This document shows, piece by piece, positions 34,901-42,252 of a stretch of DNA of 64,000 nt. The notes beneath the pieces were generated by a model that saw nothing but the letters and a program-made list of their open reading frames with translations, did not search any database and was not told the DNA's origin. The stretch's first letter is position 1. Every line of letters starts with the position of its first letter. The translations under genes were made by a program, and so were the position numbers. This stretch comes from Microbacterium yannicii (GTDB lineage Bacteria; Actinomycetota; Actinomycetes; Actinomycetales; Microbacteriaceae): contig NZ_JAMXMB010000010.1 of assembly GCF_024055635.1 (NCBI RefSeq), positions 62,001-126,000 of the forward strand. The letters run 5' to 3'.

Positions 34901-35070
34901 CGGAGCTCGGCGACGACGTCAGGGCGAACGTCGACCCGGGCAAGCAGGTCCGCTCGTCGTTCAAGATCAACGGTGAGCTCGTCGACGGCGAGGTGACGGT
35001 GGTGGCGACGACTGACGGCGGCGCACGGACCACCACGACGGTGCCCTACACGGGGATCGACTGCCGCTGA
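31966..35070 (+). CDS. Secreted NPCBM and right-handed parallel beta-helix protein
   Basis: A 1034-residue exported protein probably acting on or binding polysaccharide. The signal peptide is MLRKRMTLLAAATIGALCLA, then GAPATAVAA. Residues 30-180 are an NPCBM carbohydrate-binding domain (NGWGPVERDYSNGAKAVPDT, RGVQYPKGLGTHAPARVVYD). An Ig-like segment follows to about 280. Residues 285-720 form a right-handed parallel beta-helix, with YFVDCSASAAGDGSEATPFR and repeated Asn/Gly turns (WTVDGMRVINPGTPD, DGIVIHNSDKPVIEYNSAID). This fold occurs in polysaccharide lyases and glycosidases; I could not place a catalytic triad. The C-terminal 300 residues are beta-rich and unassigned. The start is TTG 31966 with GAGGAGGA just upstream; the ATG at 31981 is the alternative. 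Control is by the palindrome at 31871-31895. Confidence 0.82.
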   Translation: MLRKRMTLLAAATIGALCLAGAPATAVAAEDLAGEVHYASDLEWASAENGWGPVERDYSNGAKAVPDTTRTIQSIRGVQYPKGLGTHAPARVVYDVSQQCTQLLGYVGIDDSQAGKGRVDFVVKVDGAERFRIARSGVDAAGRLNLDLRGASTVELIAEPGPEGNGNDHADWADLRINCTDEYLAQPLTIMPDDVDLSLLAAGSPVAVTIDGANPRVPVTVGFAGTEIVVNSDDSGHATASFVVPAGTAAGEYRITARAESLFGAVAEGEISAHVVAVSDTVYFVDCSASAAGDGSEATPFRSLEELATVQPFQPGQSVRFHRGTECVGTFAPTGSGLDVAPITVSPYGDGDAAATINGDGRLAGIHLLNVSNWTVDGMRVINPGTPDQRRVGILYEINDGTKRSGVVLTRNHVENVAGWSDKTTLGNAFSRSAGISVLGDGIGWFDGITVTDNVVNDTAAGGIKLSAPDTTKHYNTDVYVARNDIRAVGGDGIVIHNSDKPVIEYNSAIDLGHGEYPFLKGNFAGMWPYNSVDPLFQYNVVGNSVGSTYDSTAWDCDMKIKGSCTFQYNYSYGNAGGFYLDCIAGCGTASTTANAILRYNVSQDDCRLGGASGGPGLHLIYNNTFSCLNRPFEDDMTAPRQMKNNIIIAQGGTLKTTNGVYANNAYFGGIQPPASETDPVVGDPQLIAAGSGQQTRALPGYQLAVGSPLLGAGTPIADAGERDFFGNAVPATPNIGAYQGAGIEVTPLPFAALVNQTAVASTANPRNGAITTDFRVFSAEAMADAGITVGEKVTAFGHPLDWHPTAVGTPDAIKAAGQQVSLTGEGDELIIAGFSTGTASAGVATVHYQDGSSEQVQLSLPLWSDASTDAADTALLGGAATFLQRTRPYLGGTISTVTAPASVFAQRIPLSGKPVAGVTLPEGSPVTGEGLSLLAIELAGSAVPTSVGVLTECRGPNAWVHVATVNDHDARVAIAVATELGDDVRANVDPGKQVRSSFKINGELVDGEVTVVATTDGGARTTTTVPYTGIDCR

Positions 35071-35080
35071 GCCTCGGCTC

Positions 35081-35116
35081 CGAAGCGGGGGCGGCGCAGG
35101 CGCCGTCCCCGCTTCG
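35081..35116 (+). terminator. Intrinsic terminator after the beta-helix gene
   Basis: A 16-bp stem with one G-U pair: CGAAGCGGGGGCGGCG (35081-35096) and CGCCGTCCCCGCTTCG (35101-35116), loop CAGG, then CCTTCC. It lies 10 bp after the stop codon and separates the structural gene from its presumed regulator. Confidence 0.88.
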
Positions 35117-35171
35117 CCTTCCGCCCGGAGGGCGGCCGAACGCCCTCGCGCATGCTGGACACGAAGAGACT

Positions 35172-36254
35172 ATGGTGAGCCCGATGATCGCCGAGGAACG
35201 CCGCGAACGCATACTGCGGGAGATCGTGCTGCGCGGCCGCATCGAGGTGACGGACTTCGCGGAGCGCGCCGGACTGACTGGCATGACCATCCGCAGAGAC
35301 CTGTCGGTGCTGGCCGAGCGAGGCCTCGTCCGCCGGGTGCACGGCGGCGCCGTGCTCCCCGAAGCCGCCGACGCGCCGGCTGTCGGTGCACGCGGCATCG
35401 GCACGTCATCACGACCGGTCGCCACGATCGGCCTGATCGTGCCGGATGCCGCCTACTACTTTCCGCCCGTCATCCGTGGCGTGAGCGGGGCAGCCCACGG
35501 CGCCGGCATCCGGATCGTTCTCGGCACGACCAACTACGACCCGCGCGAAGAGATCCACCAGCTGGCACGACTGGACGCGGGAGGTGCGGACGCGATCATG
35601 CTGGTCACCGCTCGCCCCGGAATCGACGACGACATGACGTGGCAGGCGATCGCCGGCGTCCGCACGCCCGTCGTGCTCATCGAACGCTCGCCCGACGGTG
35701 CTCCGACAACGCTGCGGGTCGATTCGGTGCGCTCGGATCACGGGTTCGGCGCGGAACTCGCGGTCGATCATCTCTTCGAACGAGGACACCGCGGCGTCGG
35801 CCTCCTCCTGCGCGAGACGGCGACGGCGCCCTGGATCGCTCGCGGGCATGCACGCGCCATCCGACGCCGTCAGATGATGCCGGGGCCGATCGTCACCGCC
35901 CCCTCGCCGCGATGGGGCGACGGCTCCACCTCGGACGTGCTGAGGGAGTTCCTGGACGACTGCCTGGCGGCAGGGATCCGCTCAGCCATCGTTCTGCCGG
36001 ACGACCTCGCCGTGGGACTGCTCGGCATCGCGGAAGGTCGGGGGCTCCGGGTTCCCGAAGACTTCGCGATCGTCGCGTACGACGACGAGATCGCATCGTT
36101 CGCCACGGTTCCGCTCACGGCGATCGCGCCGCCCAAACTGGCTGTCGGCCGCCGTGCACTGGAGACCTGCCTGATGCGCTTGGAGCAGCGAGACCAGGCA
36201 CCGGCCCAGCACGTCCAGCTGACGCCGACGATCAACGTGCGCGCGTCGACCTGA
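35172..36254 (+). CDS. Chimeric repressor: DeoR HTH fused to LacI sugar-binding domain
   Basis: A 360-residue transcription factor. The N-terminus is a DeoR winged helix: IAEERRERILREIVLRGRIE, VTDFAERAGLTGMTIRRDLS and VLAERGLVRRVHGGAVLPEA. The remainder is a LacI/GalR periplasmic-binding-like effector domain: VATIGLIVPDAAYYFPPVIR, the later PVVLIERS, DHGFGAELAVDHLFERGHRG, DFAIVAYDDEIASFATVPLT and AIAPPKLAVGRRALE. DeoR proteins normally carry a sugar-phosphate isomerase-like domain instead, so this is a domain swap known in some actinobacteria. Placement just after the beta-helix gene makes it the likely repressor acting at the palindrome 31871-31895, relieved by a sugar from the degraded polymer. 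It is closely preceded by a terminator, so it has its own promoter. Confidence 0.88.
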   Translation: MVSPMIAEERRERILREIVLRGRIEVTDFAERAGLTGMTIRRDLSVLAERGLVRRVHGGAVLPEAADAPAVGARGIGTSSRPVATIGLIVPDAAYYFPPVIRGVSGAAHGAGIRIVLGTTNYDPREEIHQLARLDAGGADAIMLVTARPGIDDDMTWQAIAGVRTPVVLIERSPDGAPTTLRVDSVRSDHGFGAELAVDHLFERGHRGVGLLLRETATAPWIARGHARAIRRRQMMPGPIVTAPSPRWGDGSTSDVLREFLDDCLAAGIRSAIVLPDDLAVGLLGIAEGRGLRVPEDFAIVAYDDEIASFATVPLTAIAPPKLAVGRRALETCLMRLEQRDQAPAQHVQLTPTINVRAST

Positions 36255-36275
36255 CACTCCCGAAACCCGGCGGGC

Positions 36276-37100
36276 TCACCACAGCATCCCGAGCAGGTGA
36301 GCGAACACCTCCTCAGGATCGTTCTCGAGCCCCCGCCGTGCGAACCACGTCGAGACGTTGACGACGTCGCGATGGAGGAAGTCGAGCCCCTGCGGGTTCG
36401 CGGCGACGTCGACGATCTGGGGCAGGTCGATCACGACGATGCGCCCCTGGTGGTCCAGCAGGTTGTAGGGCGACAGATCGCCGTGCGCGTACCCGGCCCC
36501 CGCGAACGCCTCGAGGATACCGACGACTTGGGCGAAGGCATCCCGCAGGTGCTCGCCGTGCAGCCTGCTCTGCGCGAGCCGCGGCGCGGCGGCTCGTCCG
36601 TCGCCGACGAACTCCATGAGCACCTCGGTGTCGCTCACCTGCACCGGATACGGGACGGGAACGCCGGCCTGCCAGGCACGGCACAGCGCCTCGAACTCGC
36701 TGTGCGCCCAGTGCCCGGCGGCGACAGATCGGCCATGCGCCGACTTGCGGCCCACCGCGCGGGCATCGCGGGTGTTCCGCATCGTGCGGCCCTCTTCGTA
36801 GCTGCCTGAGCGGTGGAAGTCGCTGTGATGGGTGTTGCGGTATCGCTTCGCGGCGAGCAGCACGCCGGCAGTACCGGGCACGGCGCGCTCGATCAGATGC
36901 ACGTCGGCCTCCTTGCCGGTCTTGACGATGCCGAGCTCGGTGTCGAAGGCCGCCGAAGCGGTCACGAGCCAGTGAGGGTGCGGCAATGGACCGCGTTGGG
37001 TGGGAGATGAGGCCGGCCACGTCGACCAGCGCTGGTCGGCGCCGGGCTCGAGCTCGGGCGGAAGGAGAGATGCGGACGCGTCGAGGCGCACGGATGACAT
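36276..37100 (-). CDS. RIO1-like atypical serine/threonine kinase
   Basis: A 274-residue RIO-family kinase, a family best known for 40S/30S ribosome maturation in eukaryotes and archaea and present sporadically in bacteria. A flexible Pro-rich N-terminus of about 45 residues precedes the P-loop-like GIVKTGKEADVHLIER and the ATP-site Lys of LLAAKRYRNTHHSDFHRSGS. Catalytic motifs are YAHGDLSPYNLLDHQ (catalytic Asp and Asn) and RIVVIDLPQIVD (metal Asp). The C-terminal LDFLHRDVVNVSTWFARRGL is typical of RIO. Length is close to the core domain. It converges on the DeoR-LacI gene. Bacterial substrates are unknown. Confidence 0.88.
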   Translation of the reverse strand: MSSVRLDASASLLPPELEPGADQRWSTWPASSPTQRGPLPHPHWLVTASAAFDTELGIVKTGKEADVHLIERAVPGTAGVLLAAKRYRNTHHSDFHRSGSYEEGRTMRNTRDARAVGRKSAHGRSVAAGHWAHSEFEALCRAWQAGVPVPYPVQVSDTEVLMEFVGDGRAAAPRLAQSRLHGEHLRDAFAQVVGILEAFAGAGYAHGDLSPYNLLDHQGRIVVIDLPQIVDVAANPQGLDFLHRDVVNVSTWFARRGLENDPEEVFAHLLGMLW

Positions 37101-37310
37101 GGGATGGACACTCCAGGATGGGAGGCCACCGGATCAATGGGTACGGGCGACCTCGAGGGAAGGGGACGGGACACAGGGCGTGACGAAGACAGCCATCGTG
37201 GTCCTCCTTCCGGTCAGGGTGCCGTGGCACCGATTCGCTTCACTGTAGCGGAGGGTGGGATCGCCATGCCAGGTGCCGCCAGACGGTGGGCGAACCGGCG
37301 GGGGCGCGCG

Positions 37311-37760
37311 TCAGCGCAGCGCGGTGCGGCTCGTCGCCGTCGATTCCAGCGCTACGCCGTCGGGAACGAAGATGGTGACGATGGGCGGATGCCACTGCCC
37401 GGCGACCGTGACCCGCGCCGAGACGCCGTCAGGGCTCGTCGCTGCGACGAGGTGCGCCCTTTCTCCGATCGATTCGACCATCGCATCGGCTTCGCGGCGC
37501 ACGCGGGCGTCGGTCAGCGTGGCAACGGGCTCTCCGCCGACGATCGACAGCTCGAAGCCGTCCGCCGCGGCGAGGGCCGCGGCATCCGCCACCGCATCGA
37601 GCTGCTTCTGTGCGAGGTACAGGCTGGTCGCCGCGGTGCACACCAGGATCACGGCGATCGCAAGCACCGCGTAGCCGAGCGTGAGGATCAGCACGCTGCC
37701 CTCGTCATCAGTCCCCGCCGGCGTCTCTGCGCGGGTCCACCACCGCAGCCGCGCCCTCAC
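37311..37760 (-). CDS. TadE/TadG-like pseudopilin (Rv3654c type)
   Basis: A 149-residue single-pass membrane protein of the Rv3654c group, found at the end of actinobacterial Tad loci. After a cytosolic start comes the segment EGSVLILTLGYAVLAIAVILVC, then the helix TSLYLAQKQLDAVADAAALA with AAADGFEL, the TadG/TadE-like amphipathic stretch that follows the membrane segment. The rest is extracellular. It probably contributes to the pilus or to its assembly base. Its start overlaps the previous TadE-like gene by four bases, making it the last gene of the seven-gene operon. Confidence 0.75.
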   Translation of the reverse strand: MRARLRWWTRAETPAGTDDEGSVLILTLGYAVLAIAVILVCTAATSLYLAQKQLDAVADAAALAAADGFELSIVGGEPVATLTDARVRREADAMVESIGERAHLVAATSPDGVSARVTVAGQWHPPIVTIFVPDGVALESTATSRTALR

Positions 37761-38299
37761 TGCTCGCTCCAGAACCGCGATACCTTGTGGGCGCCCGTCG
37801 CCTCGATCGGGATCGCGGCGATCTGCTCGAGGCCGAGAACCGGCGGTACGAGCGGCAGGGACACCGCGGTGCGGACGGTGATGCGCAACGTCGCGCCGGC
37901 CCGCGGGCAGGAGGCCCCCGAAGGGGTGCAGTCGATCGAGAGGTCGACGTCCTCGAGACCGTACTCCGCCGCGACGGCAGCCAGCACGGCATCGGCACGG
38001 TCGCGGGCTTCGTCGGCGCCGGTCGCCGTCGACACCGCGCGCGCGATGTGCCGCGCCGCCGCCTCTGCGCCCAGGCTCTGCCCCTGGATGAGCCCCAGCG
38101 AGACGATGAGGTACACCAGCGGCACCAGCATCAGCAGGCCTACCAGAATGAACTCGAGCGCCGCAGAACCGCGGTCGGTGTCATCGCGCCCAGTGCCATC
38201 GTCATCGGGGTCTCGCCCATCGGAGGCTGCCGCCACACCACGCTCGCCCGTCTCCTTGGGGCGGGCCGCGGGTTCAGTCGAACGACTCGACGGGCGCAT
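37757..38299 (-). CDS. TadE-like pilus assembly protein (second)
   Basis: A 180-residue TadE-family protein. A disordered 40-residue start is followed by DRGSAALEFILVGLLMLVPL, the prepilin-like E at +5 and the hydrophobic helix, then SLGLIQGQSLGAEAAARHIA. An extracellular C-terminal domain with a Cys pair (DCTPSGASC) follows. TadE proteins are pseudopilins cleaved by a prepilin peptidase. The ATG at 38299 overlaps the upstream TadE by 26 bp; an in-frame GTG at 38236 would avoid the overlap and is an alternative start. It is coupled to the Rv3654c-like gene downstream. Confidence 0.75.
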   Translation of the reverse strand: MRPSSRSTEPAARPKETGERGVAAASDGRDPDDDGTGRDDTDRGSAALEFILVGLLMLVPLVYLIVSLGLIQGQSLGAEAAARHIARAVSTATGADEARDRADAVLAAVAAEYGLEDVDLSIDCTPSGASCPRAGATLRITVRTAVSLPLVPPVLGLEQIAAIPIEATGAHKVSRFWSEQ

Positions 38300-38708
38300 G
38301 CGCCGTCACCTCCAGCGTGCGGGGAGCGCCGAGCAGACCTACCAGCGGAAGCGTTGCCACAACCCGCACCTCGACGCTCTCCTGACCGAGCGAAGACGTC
38401 TCCCGCACGCTGACGTCGGTCGCGTACCCGACCCCGATCGTGCGGGTGACGATCTCGCGTGTGCGCTGCGCCCCGTCCGCGAGCGTCGTGTCGGCAAGAG
38501 CAGCGTGATACGCGCCCTCGACGGCCGCGTCGTGCACGACGTTGCGCACGTACACCGCGAGGCCGAACTGCAGCACGCCCAGGGTGAGCACCGTGAGCAG
38601 TGCGCCGACGAGCACGAACTCGACGGGGCTCGCACCCGCGTCATCGCGAAGGTCGCGGACGAGCCGGGCACGCAGACCCGACGTCGCGCGGCTCGCGATG
38701 ACGCGCAT
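38274..38708 (-). CDS. TadE-like pilus assembly protein (first)
   Basis: A 144-residue TadE-family pseudopilin. The N-terminal basic stretch is followed by DDAGASPVEFVLVGALLTVL, with the conserved Glu and hydrophobic helix of the TadE signal, then TLGVLQFGLAVYVRNVVHDA. This resembles the MNxARxGA type seen in actinobacterial TadE. The C-terminal beta domain is extracellular. It follows the pilin-like gene by only four bases and precedes the second TadE-like gene with overlap, consistent with one operon. Confidence 0.8.
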   Translation of the reverse strand: MRVIASRATSGLRARLVRDLRDDAGASPVEFVLVGALLTVLTLGVLQFGLAVYVRNVVHDAAVEGAYHAALADTTLADGAQRTREIVTRTIGVGYATDVSVRETSSLGQESVEVRVVATLPLVGLLGAPRTLEVTAHAPVESFD

Positions 38709-38712
38709 GACC

Positions 38713-38916
38713 TCAAAGCCCGGAGACGCGGCTGATCGCCTGCTCGAACAGGTCCGCGAGCGCCGGTCCAGCCATCGCCCAGATCACGACGACCAGTCCG
38801 GCCGTCATCAGCGTGATCAGGACCCAGCCGGGCACGTCACCCTGTTCGTCCTCCGCGAGGTCGTCCCAGGCCCGGGACAGCCGAGCTGTGAAGCGCTGCA
38901 TCGGTTTACTCATCAT
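38713..38916 (-). CDS. Flp pilin-like small protein (DUF4244-type)
   Basis: A 67-residue protein occupying the pilin position of the Tad operon. A charged start (ARLSRAWDDLAEDEQGDVPG) is followed by one hydrophobic helix WVLITLMTAGLVVVIWAMAG and a short polar end. The sequence Gly-Asp-Val-Pro-Gly before the helix and the GPALADLFEQA tail match the DUF4244 family that replaces a canonical Flp pilin in actinobacterial Tad clusters. It lies 16 bp after the TadC-like gene and just before the TadE genes, so it is probably the major fibre subunit or a pseudopilin. Confidence 0.75.
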   Translation of the reverse strand: MMSKPMQRFTARLSRAWDDLAEDEQGDVPGWVLITLMTAGLVVVIWAMAGPALADLFEQAISRVSGL

Positions 38917-38932
38917 TTCTCCTTCCGGCCGT

Positions 38933-39862
38933 TCAGCCGAGTCCGAGTCGAAGCATGAAGATGCCGGGGAACACCGCGAACAGCACGCTCAACGGCAGGA
39001 TCAAGAAGACGAGCGGGAAGAGCATGTAGATCTCCTTCCGCCCCGCGCGTTCGATGAGGGTGCGCTTGGCGTCCTCTCGCGCATCGAGCGCCTGCGCCTG
39101 CAGCACGTGTGCGAGCGGCGCGCCGCGCTCGATCGCCGCGACGAGCTGATCGATCGAACGGGTCAGCGCAGGGATCTCGAGACCGGCCGCGAGGCGGGTG
39201 AGAGATTCGGACAGCGGTGAACCCGTGCCGACGGCGATGACCACGCCCTTCAGCTCTGTGGTGAGCTCCCCTGCGCCGACCTCGCTCACGCGCCGCAGCG
39301 AGTCGAGAATGCCTTCGCCGGCCGACAGGCACAGCGCGAGGAACTCGAGGACCGTCGGCAGTTCCTCCTCGATGCGCACCGCACGGGCCTTCGCGGCATG
39401 GGTGAGCCACGCGTCGTAGGCCAGCCCGGCTGCGACCGCCGCGACCGGCGGCAGCAGCCCGAGCACCGGCGATCCGCGCCCGGTGAGCACGAGGACGACG
39501 ACCACGCACCCGCCTGCGCCGAGGCCCACGATGGCCCACCCGAGCTGACGGCTGCGGAATCTCGCGGCATCGATCGTCCACGCGGCACGGTGCAGGCGCC
39601 GGGTCAGCACCGCATCGCCGCCGGCGATGCGGGCGAACCGGCCGCGCGCCACCGCCGACCAGCCGAAGGGTGCTCCCCCGCCGACTGCCGCCACGTCGAG
39701 CCCACGCGGGTCGGTGACGTCACGGATGTACGGCGCGATGCGGCGCGCCAAGCTCGGCGCGCCCCAACGCGGCGCGAGCGAGATCAGCAGGCATACCCCG
39801 ACACCGAGCGCCGTGCCGAGCACGACGGCGAAGGCGAGGTCGCTCATACCGGTGACGATCAT
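38933..39862 (-). CDS. tadC: Type II/IV secretion F-family membrane protein (TadC-like)
   Basis: A 309-residue GspF/TadC platform protein for Tad pilus assembly. Hydrophobic helices occur near the N-terminus (VVLGTALGVGVCLLISLAPR) and the middle (LGWAIVGLGAGGCVVVVLVL, LGLLPPVAAVAAGLAYDAWL). The C-terminal pair ends IYMLFPLVFLILPLSVLFAV, then FPGIFMLRLGLG. The cytoplasmic F domain contains ELPTVLEFLALCLSAGEGIL, DSLRRVSE and ALTRSIDQLVAAIERGAPLA. The start at 39862 is chosen for its ATGA overlap with the TadB-like stop; ATG 39847 is possible. It follows tadA and tadB in the standard order. Confidence 0.88.
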   Translation of the reverse strand: MIVTGMSDLAFAVVLGTALGVGVCLLISLAPRWGAPSLARRIAPYIRDVTDPRGLDVAAVGGGAPFGWSAVARGRFARIAGGDAVLTRRLHRAAWTIDAARFRSRQLGWAIVGLGAGGCVVVVLVLTGRGSPVLGLLPPVAAVAAGLAYDAWLTHAAKARAVRIEEELPTVLEFLALCLSAGEGILDSLRRVSEVGAGELTTELKGVVIAVGTGSPLSESLTRLAAGLEIPALTRSIDQLVAAIERGAPLAHVLQAQALDAREDAKRTLIERAGRKEIYMLFPLVFLILPLSVLFAVFPGIFMLRLGLG

Positions 39863-40719
39863 CCGAACCACCGCCGAGGCTCGGGCAGGCGGCCGAGTCG
39901 GATCATCAGCCGGTAGGCGACCACCGAGACGGCAGCCCCGACGAGGATGAGTGCGATGCCCCCGGGGCTGCCGTACGCCCGCGCGCCCTCGGGGCGCATC
40001 GCGAGCAGCGCGAGGATGACCCACGGCGCGACCACTCCGAGCACCGCCGCGCCGCGGATCCACGACTGTCGCGATTCCACCTCGGCTCGCAGCGCGGCAT
40101 CTGCGCGCACCGATGTGGCGAGCGCACGCAGCACCGAGGTGAGTTCCGTGCCACCCACCTGGCGCGCCATCCGCAGCGTCTCGACGATGCGATCGGCCAC
40201 CGGGTCCGCCAGGCCGGTCTTGAGGCGCTGGATGCTCGAGTCGAAGTGACCCGATGCCGCCATGTCGCGTGCGAACCCGGCGAAGGCCGGCCGCAGCTCG
40301 GCGGGTGCGGAGTCGCCGAGGCTTGCGACGGCGTCGGGAAGCGACATGCCCGCCCGCACCGAGGCGATGAGCAGGTCGCAGACATCCGGCCAGAGTCCAC
40401 GTCGGGTGCGCAGCAGCTTCGAACGGCGGGCGCGCAGCGCGGCAAAGGGCGCGAGCCCGCCGGCGACGGCCGCCACCAGTGCGAGAGCGGCGACGGGCGC
40501 GATGAGCCACGCGATCGCAGCAGCGACCACGGCGCAGACGATTGCGACGACCAGCAGGGACGCGACCGACACGCGGGACAGCCCGGCGTCTTCGAGCAGC
40601 CGGGCGATCCGCCCCCGGCGCACCGTTTCGGTGCGCTTGCGGGACCCTGCGGGCCACAGCCAGGGCGACGCCACGAGGAGCAGCCCGGCCGCCAGCACGG
40701 CGCCCCACACGAAGGTCAC
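39859..40719 (-). CDS. tadB: Type II/IV secretion F-family membrane protein (TadB-like)
   Basis: A 286-residue TadB inner-membrane platform protein. An N-terminal helix (VWGAVLAAGLLLVASPWLWP) is followed by the pair SVASLLVVAIVCAVVAAAIA and VAALALVAAVAGGLAPFAAL. The F domain contains GLWPDVCDLLIASVRAGMSL, PDAVASLGDSAPAELRPAFA and VGGTELTSVLRALATSVRAD. Two helices end the protein (GVVAPWVILALLAMRPEG, GGIALILVGAAVSVVAYRLM). It works with TadC to couple the TadA ATPase to pilin movement. Start and stop overlap the flanking genes by four bases each. Confidence 0.88.
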   Translation of the reverse strand: MTFVWGAVLAAGLLLVASPWLWPAGSRKRTETVRRGRIARLLEDAGLSRVSVASLLVVAIVCAVVAAAIAWLIAPVAALALVAAVAGGLAPFAALRARRSKLLRTRRGLWPDVCDLLIASVRAGMSLPDAVASLGDSAPAELRPAFAGFARDMAASGHFDSSIQRLKTGLADPVADRIVETLRMARQVGGTELTSVLRALATSVRADAALRAEVESRQSWIRGAAVLGVVAPWVILALLAMRPEGARAYGSPGGIALILVGAAVSVVAYRLMIRLGRLPEPRRWFG

Positions 40720-41864
40720 CGCTCATCCGCCCGGTACAGGGTGCGTGCGGTGACCACGCCCTCCGCCACGCCGGTCGGTGCGACGATCTCGACGACCCGT
40801 CGAGCGCCCGAGGCGTCGCGTTCGCAGTGTGCGACGAGCTGGACGGATGCCGCGACCGCAGGCAGGACGAAACTCGCGTCGATGTTGCGCCCCGCGAGGA
40901 GAGGCAGTGCGGCGAGCTTGCCGAGGGCCTCCCGCGCGGAGTTGGCGTGGATGGTCGCGGCGCCCGGGACACCCGTGTTGAGCGCCAGCAGGAGATCGAG
41001 GGCTTCAGCGTCGCGCACCTCTCCGATCACCAGACGGTCGGGGCGCATGCGCAGGGCTTCTTTCACGAGCCGTCGGAGTGTGACTTCGCCGGTGCCTTCC
41101 AGACTGGGCTGGCGCCCCTGCAGCGAGACGAGGTCGGGCGCCGCGACCGCGAGCTCGAACGTCTCCTCCACCGTCACGATGCGGTGCTCGGGCGGGCACG
41201 CGGCGATGAGCGCACCCAGCAGCGTCGTCTTGCCCGCATGCGTCGCACCCGAGACCAGCACCGACCGTCCGGCGATCATGGCGTCGCGGAGAAGGGTCGC
41301 GGCTTCCGGCGCGATCGAGCCCGCCGCGACCAGCCGGCCGAGGTCGCGGTACGCGGGAAGGAACTTGCGGATGTTGACGGCCCAGTGCCGTCGCGTGATG
41401 TCGGGGATGACGACGTGCAGCCGACTGCCATCGGGAAGGGAGGCGTCGACGAACGGCTGACTCAGATCGACCCGGCGGCCGCTGGATTGCAGCATCCGTT
41501 CCACCAGATCCCGCACGGCGGTGTCGGTGAGCATGAGCGGCACCCGCTCGGCGACGCCCCCGCGCGCCACGAAGATGCGGTCGGGGGCGTTGATCCACAC
41601 CTCTTCGACGGTCGGGTCGTCGAGGTACGCCTGCAGCGGGCCGAACCCCGCCACGGCAGCGAGGACTTCCCGCACACACGCCGACTCATCGTCGACCGGT
41701 GCCATGCCGCGCGCCAGGGCGAAGTCGTTGTGGCGACGCACCTCGGCGCGGGCGACCTGGGCCGCGAACTCGGGGTCGCGCGTGGGATCCGACCGCTCGG
41801 CGCGGAGCCTCTCTCGCACGCGCTCCGCCACGAGACTCGCGACGGGAGCGGCGGGAGAGGTCAC
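40716..41864 (-). CDS. tadA: Tad pilus assembly ATPase (CpaF/TadA family)
   Basis: A 382-residue secretion ATPase that powers Tad/Flp pilus assembly. The N-terminal domain contains GPLQAYLDDPTVEEVWINAP and RQIFV-like DRIFVARGG. Walker A near residue 205 is LVSGATHAGKTTLLGALIAA. The Asp box is RIVTVEETFELAV, Walker B and His box are EALRMRPDRLVIGEVRDAEA and GVPGAATIHANSAREALGKL, diagnostic for the GspE/VirB11 group. Length is typical of actinobacterial TadA. It is the first gene of the minus-strand operon. A CpaE/Ssd-like ATPase often found upstream is absent; the next gene upstream is a small divergent membrane protein. Confidence 0.92.
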   Translation of the reverse strand: MTSPAAPVASLVAERVRERLRAERSDPTRDPEFAAQVARAEVRRHNDFALARGMAPVDDESACVREVLAAVAGFGPLQAYLDDPTVEEVWINAPDRIFVARGGVAERVPLMLTDTAVRDLVERMLQSSGRRVDLSQPFVDASLPDGSRLHVVIPDITRRHWAVNIRKFLPAYRDLGRLVAAGSIAPEAATLLRDAMIAGRSVLVSGATHAGKTTLLGALIAACPPEHRIVTVEETFELAVAAPDLVSLQGRQPSLEGTGEVTLRRLVKEALRMRPDRLVIGEVRDAEALDLLLALNTGVPGAATIHANSAREALGKLAALPLLAGRNIDASFVLPAVAASVQLVAHCERDASGARRVVEIVAPTGVAEGVVTARTLYRADER

Positions 41865-41969
41865 GTCAGCATCCTCGCAATTCGTCCCGGAGCCGGCCGA
41901 AAGTTATCCACAGGTGCGGCCCACGCCTCCGCGCGGCAGGATGGAGACACCGACGAAAGGACGACGAAG

Positions 41970-42185
41970 ATGACCAAGATGACGAAGACGGAGCTGGCTC
42001 CGGCAGCGAAAGCCGGGCTCGGCATCCTCGGTATCGTGCAGGTCGCGTTCGCCTTCCTGGCATTCTGGGACCTCGCCAACCGCGACACCGATGAGGTGCG
42101 CGGACCCAAGGCCGCGTGGGTCCCGGCGATCCTCGTGAACTGGGTCGGGCCGGCGAGCTACTTCCTGTTCGGCATCCGCCGCTGA
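41970..42185 (+). CDS. Small membrane protein, PLDc_N-like
   Basis: A 71-residue protein with two hydrophobic segments, GLGILGIVQVAFAFLAFWDL and AWVPAILVNWVGPASYFLFG, ending IRR. The pattern WDLANR...VRGPKAAWVPAILVNWVGP..YFLFG matches the short phospholipase-D-nuclease N-terminal (PLDc_N) family of small membrane proteins of unknown role. The ATG at 41970 is preceded by GAAAGGA. It diverges from the Tad operon and precedes tRNA-Leu. Confidence 0.72.
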   Translation: MTKMTKTELAPAAKAGLGILGIVQVAFAFLAFWDLANRDTDEVRGPKAAWVPAILVNWVGPASYFLFGIRR

Positions 42186-42252
42186 TCGCCCTCGGAACGG
42201 GGGCCAGCCCCACAGCCGACGCTCATTCCCCTCAGTAGACTGAGAGCCTCTC

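Noticed and set aside
38933..40972. A single 679-codon protein covering tadC and part of tadB on the minus strand
   Set aside because: Its upstream part is out of frame with the TadB protein and has no TadC similarity; the true tadC starts at 39862 in an ATGA overlap.
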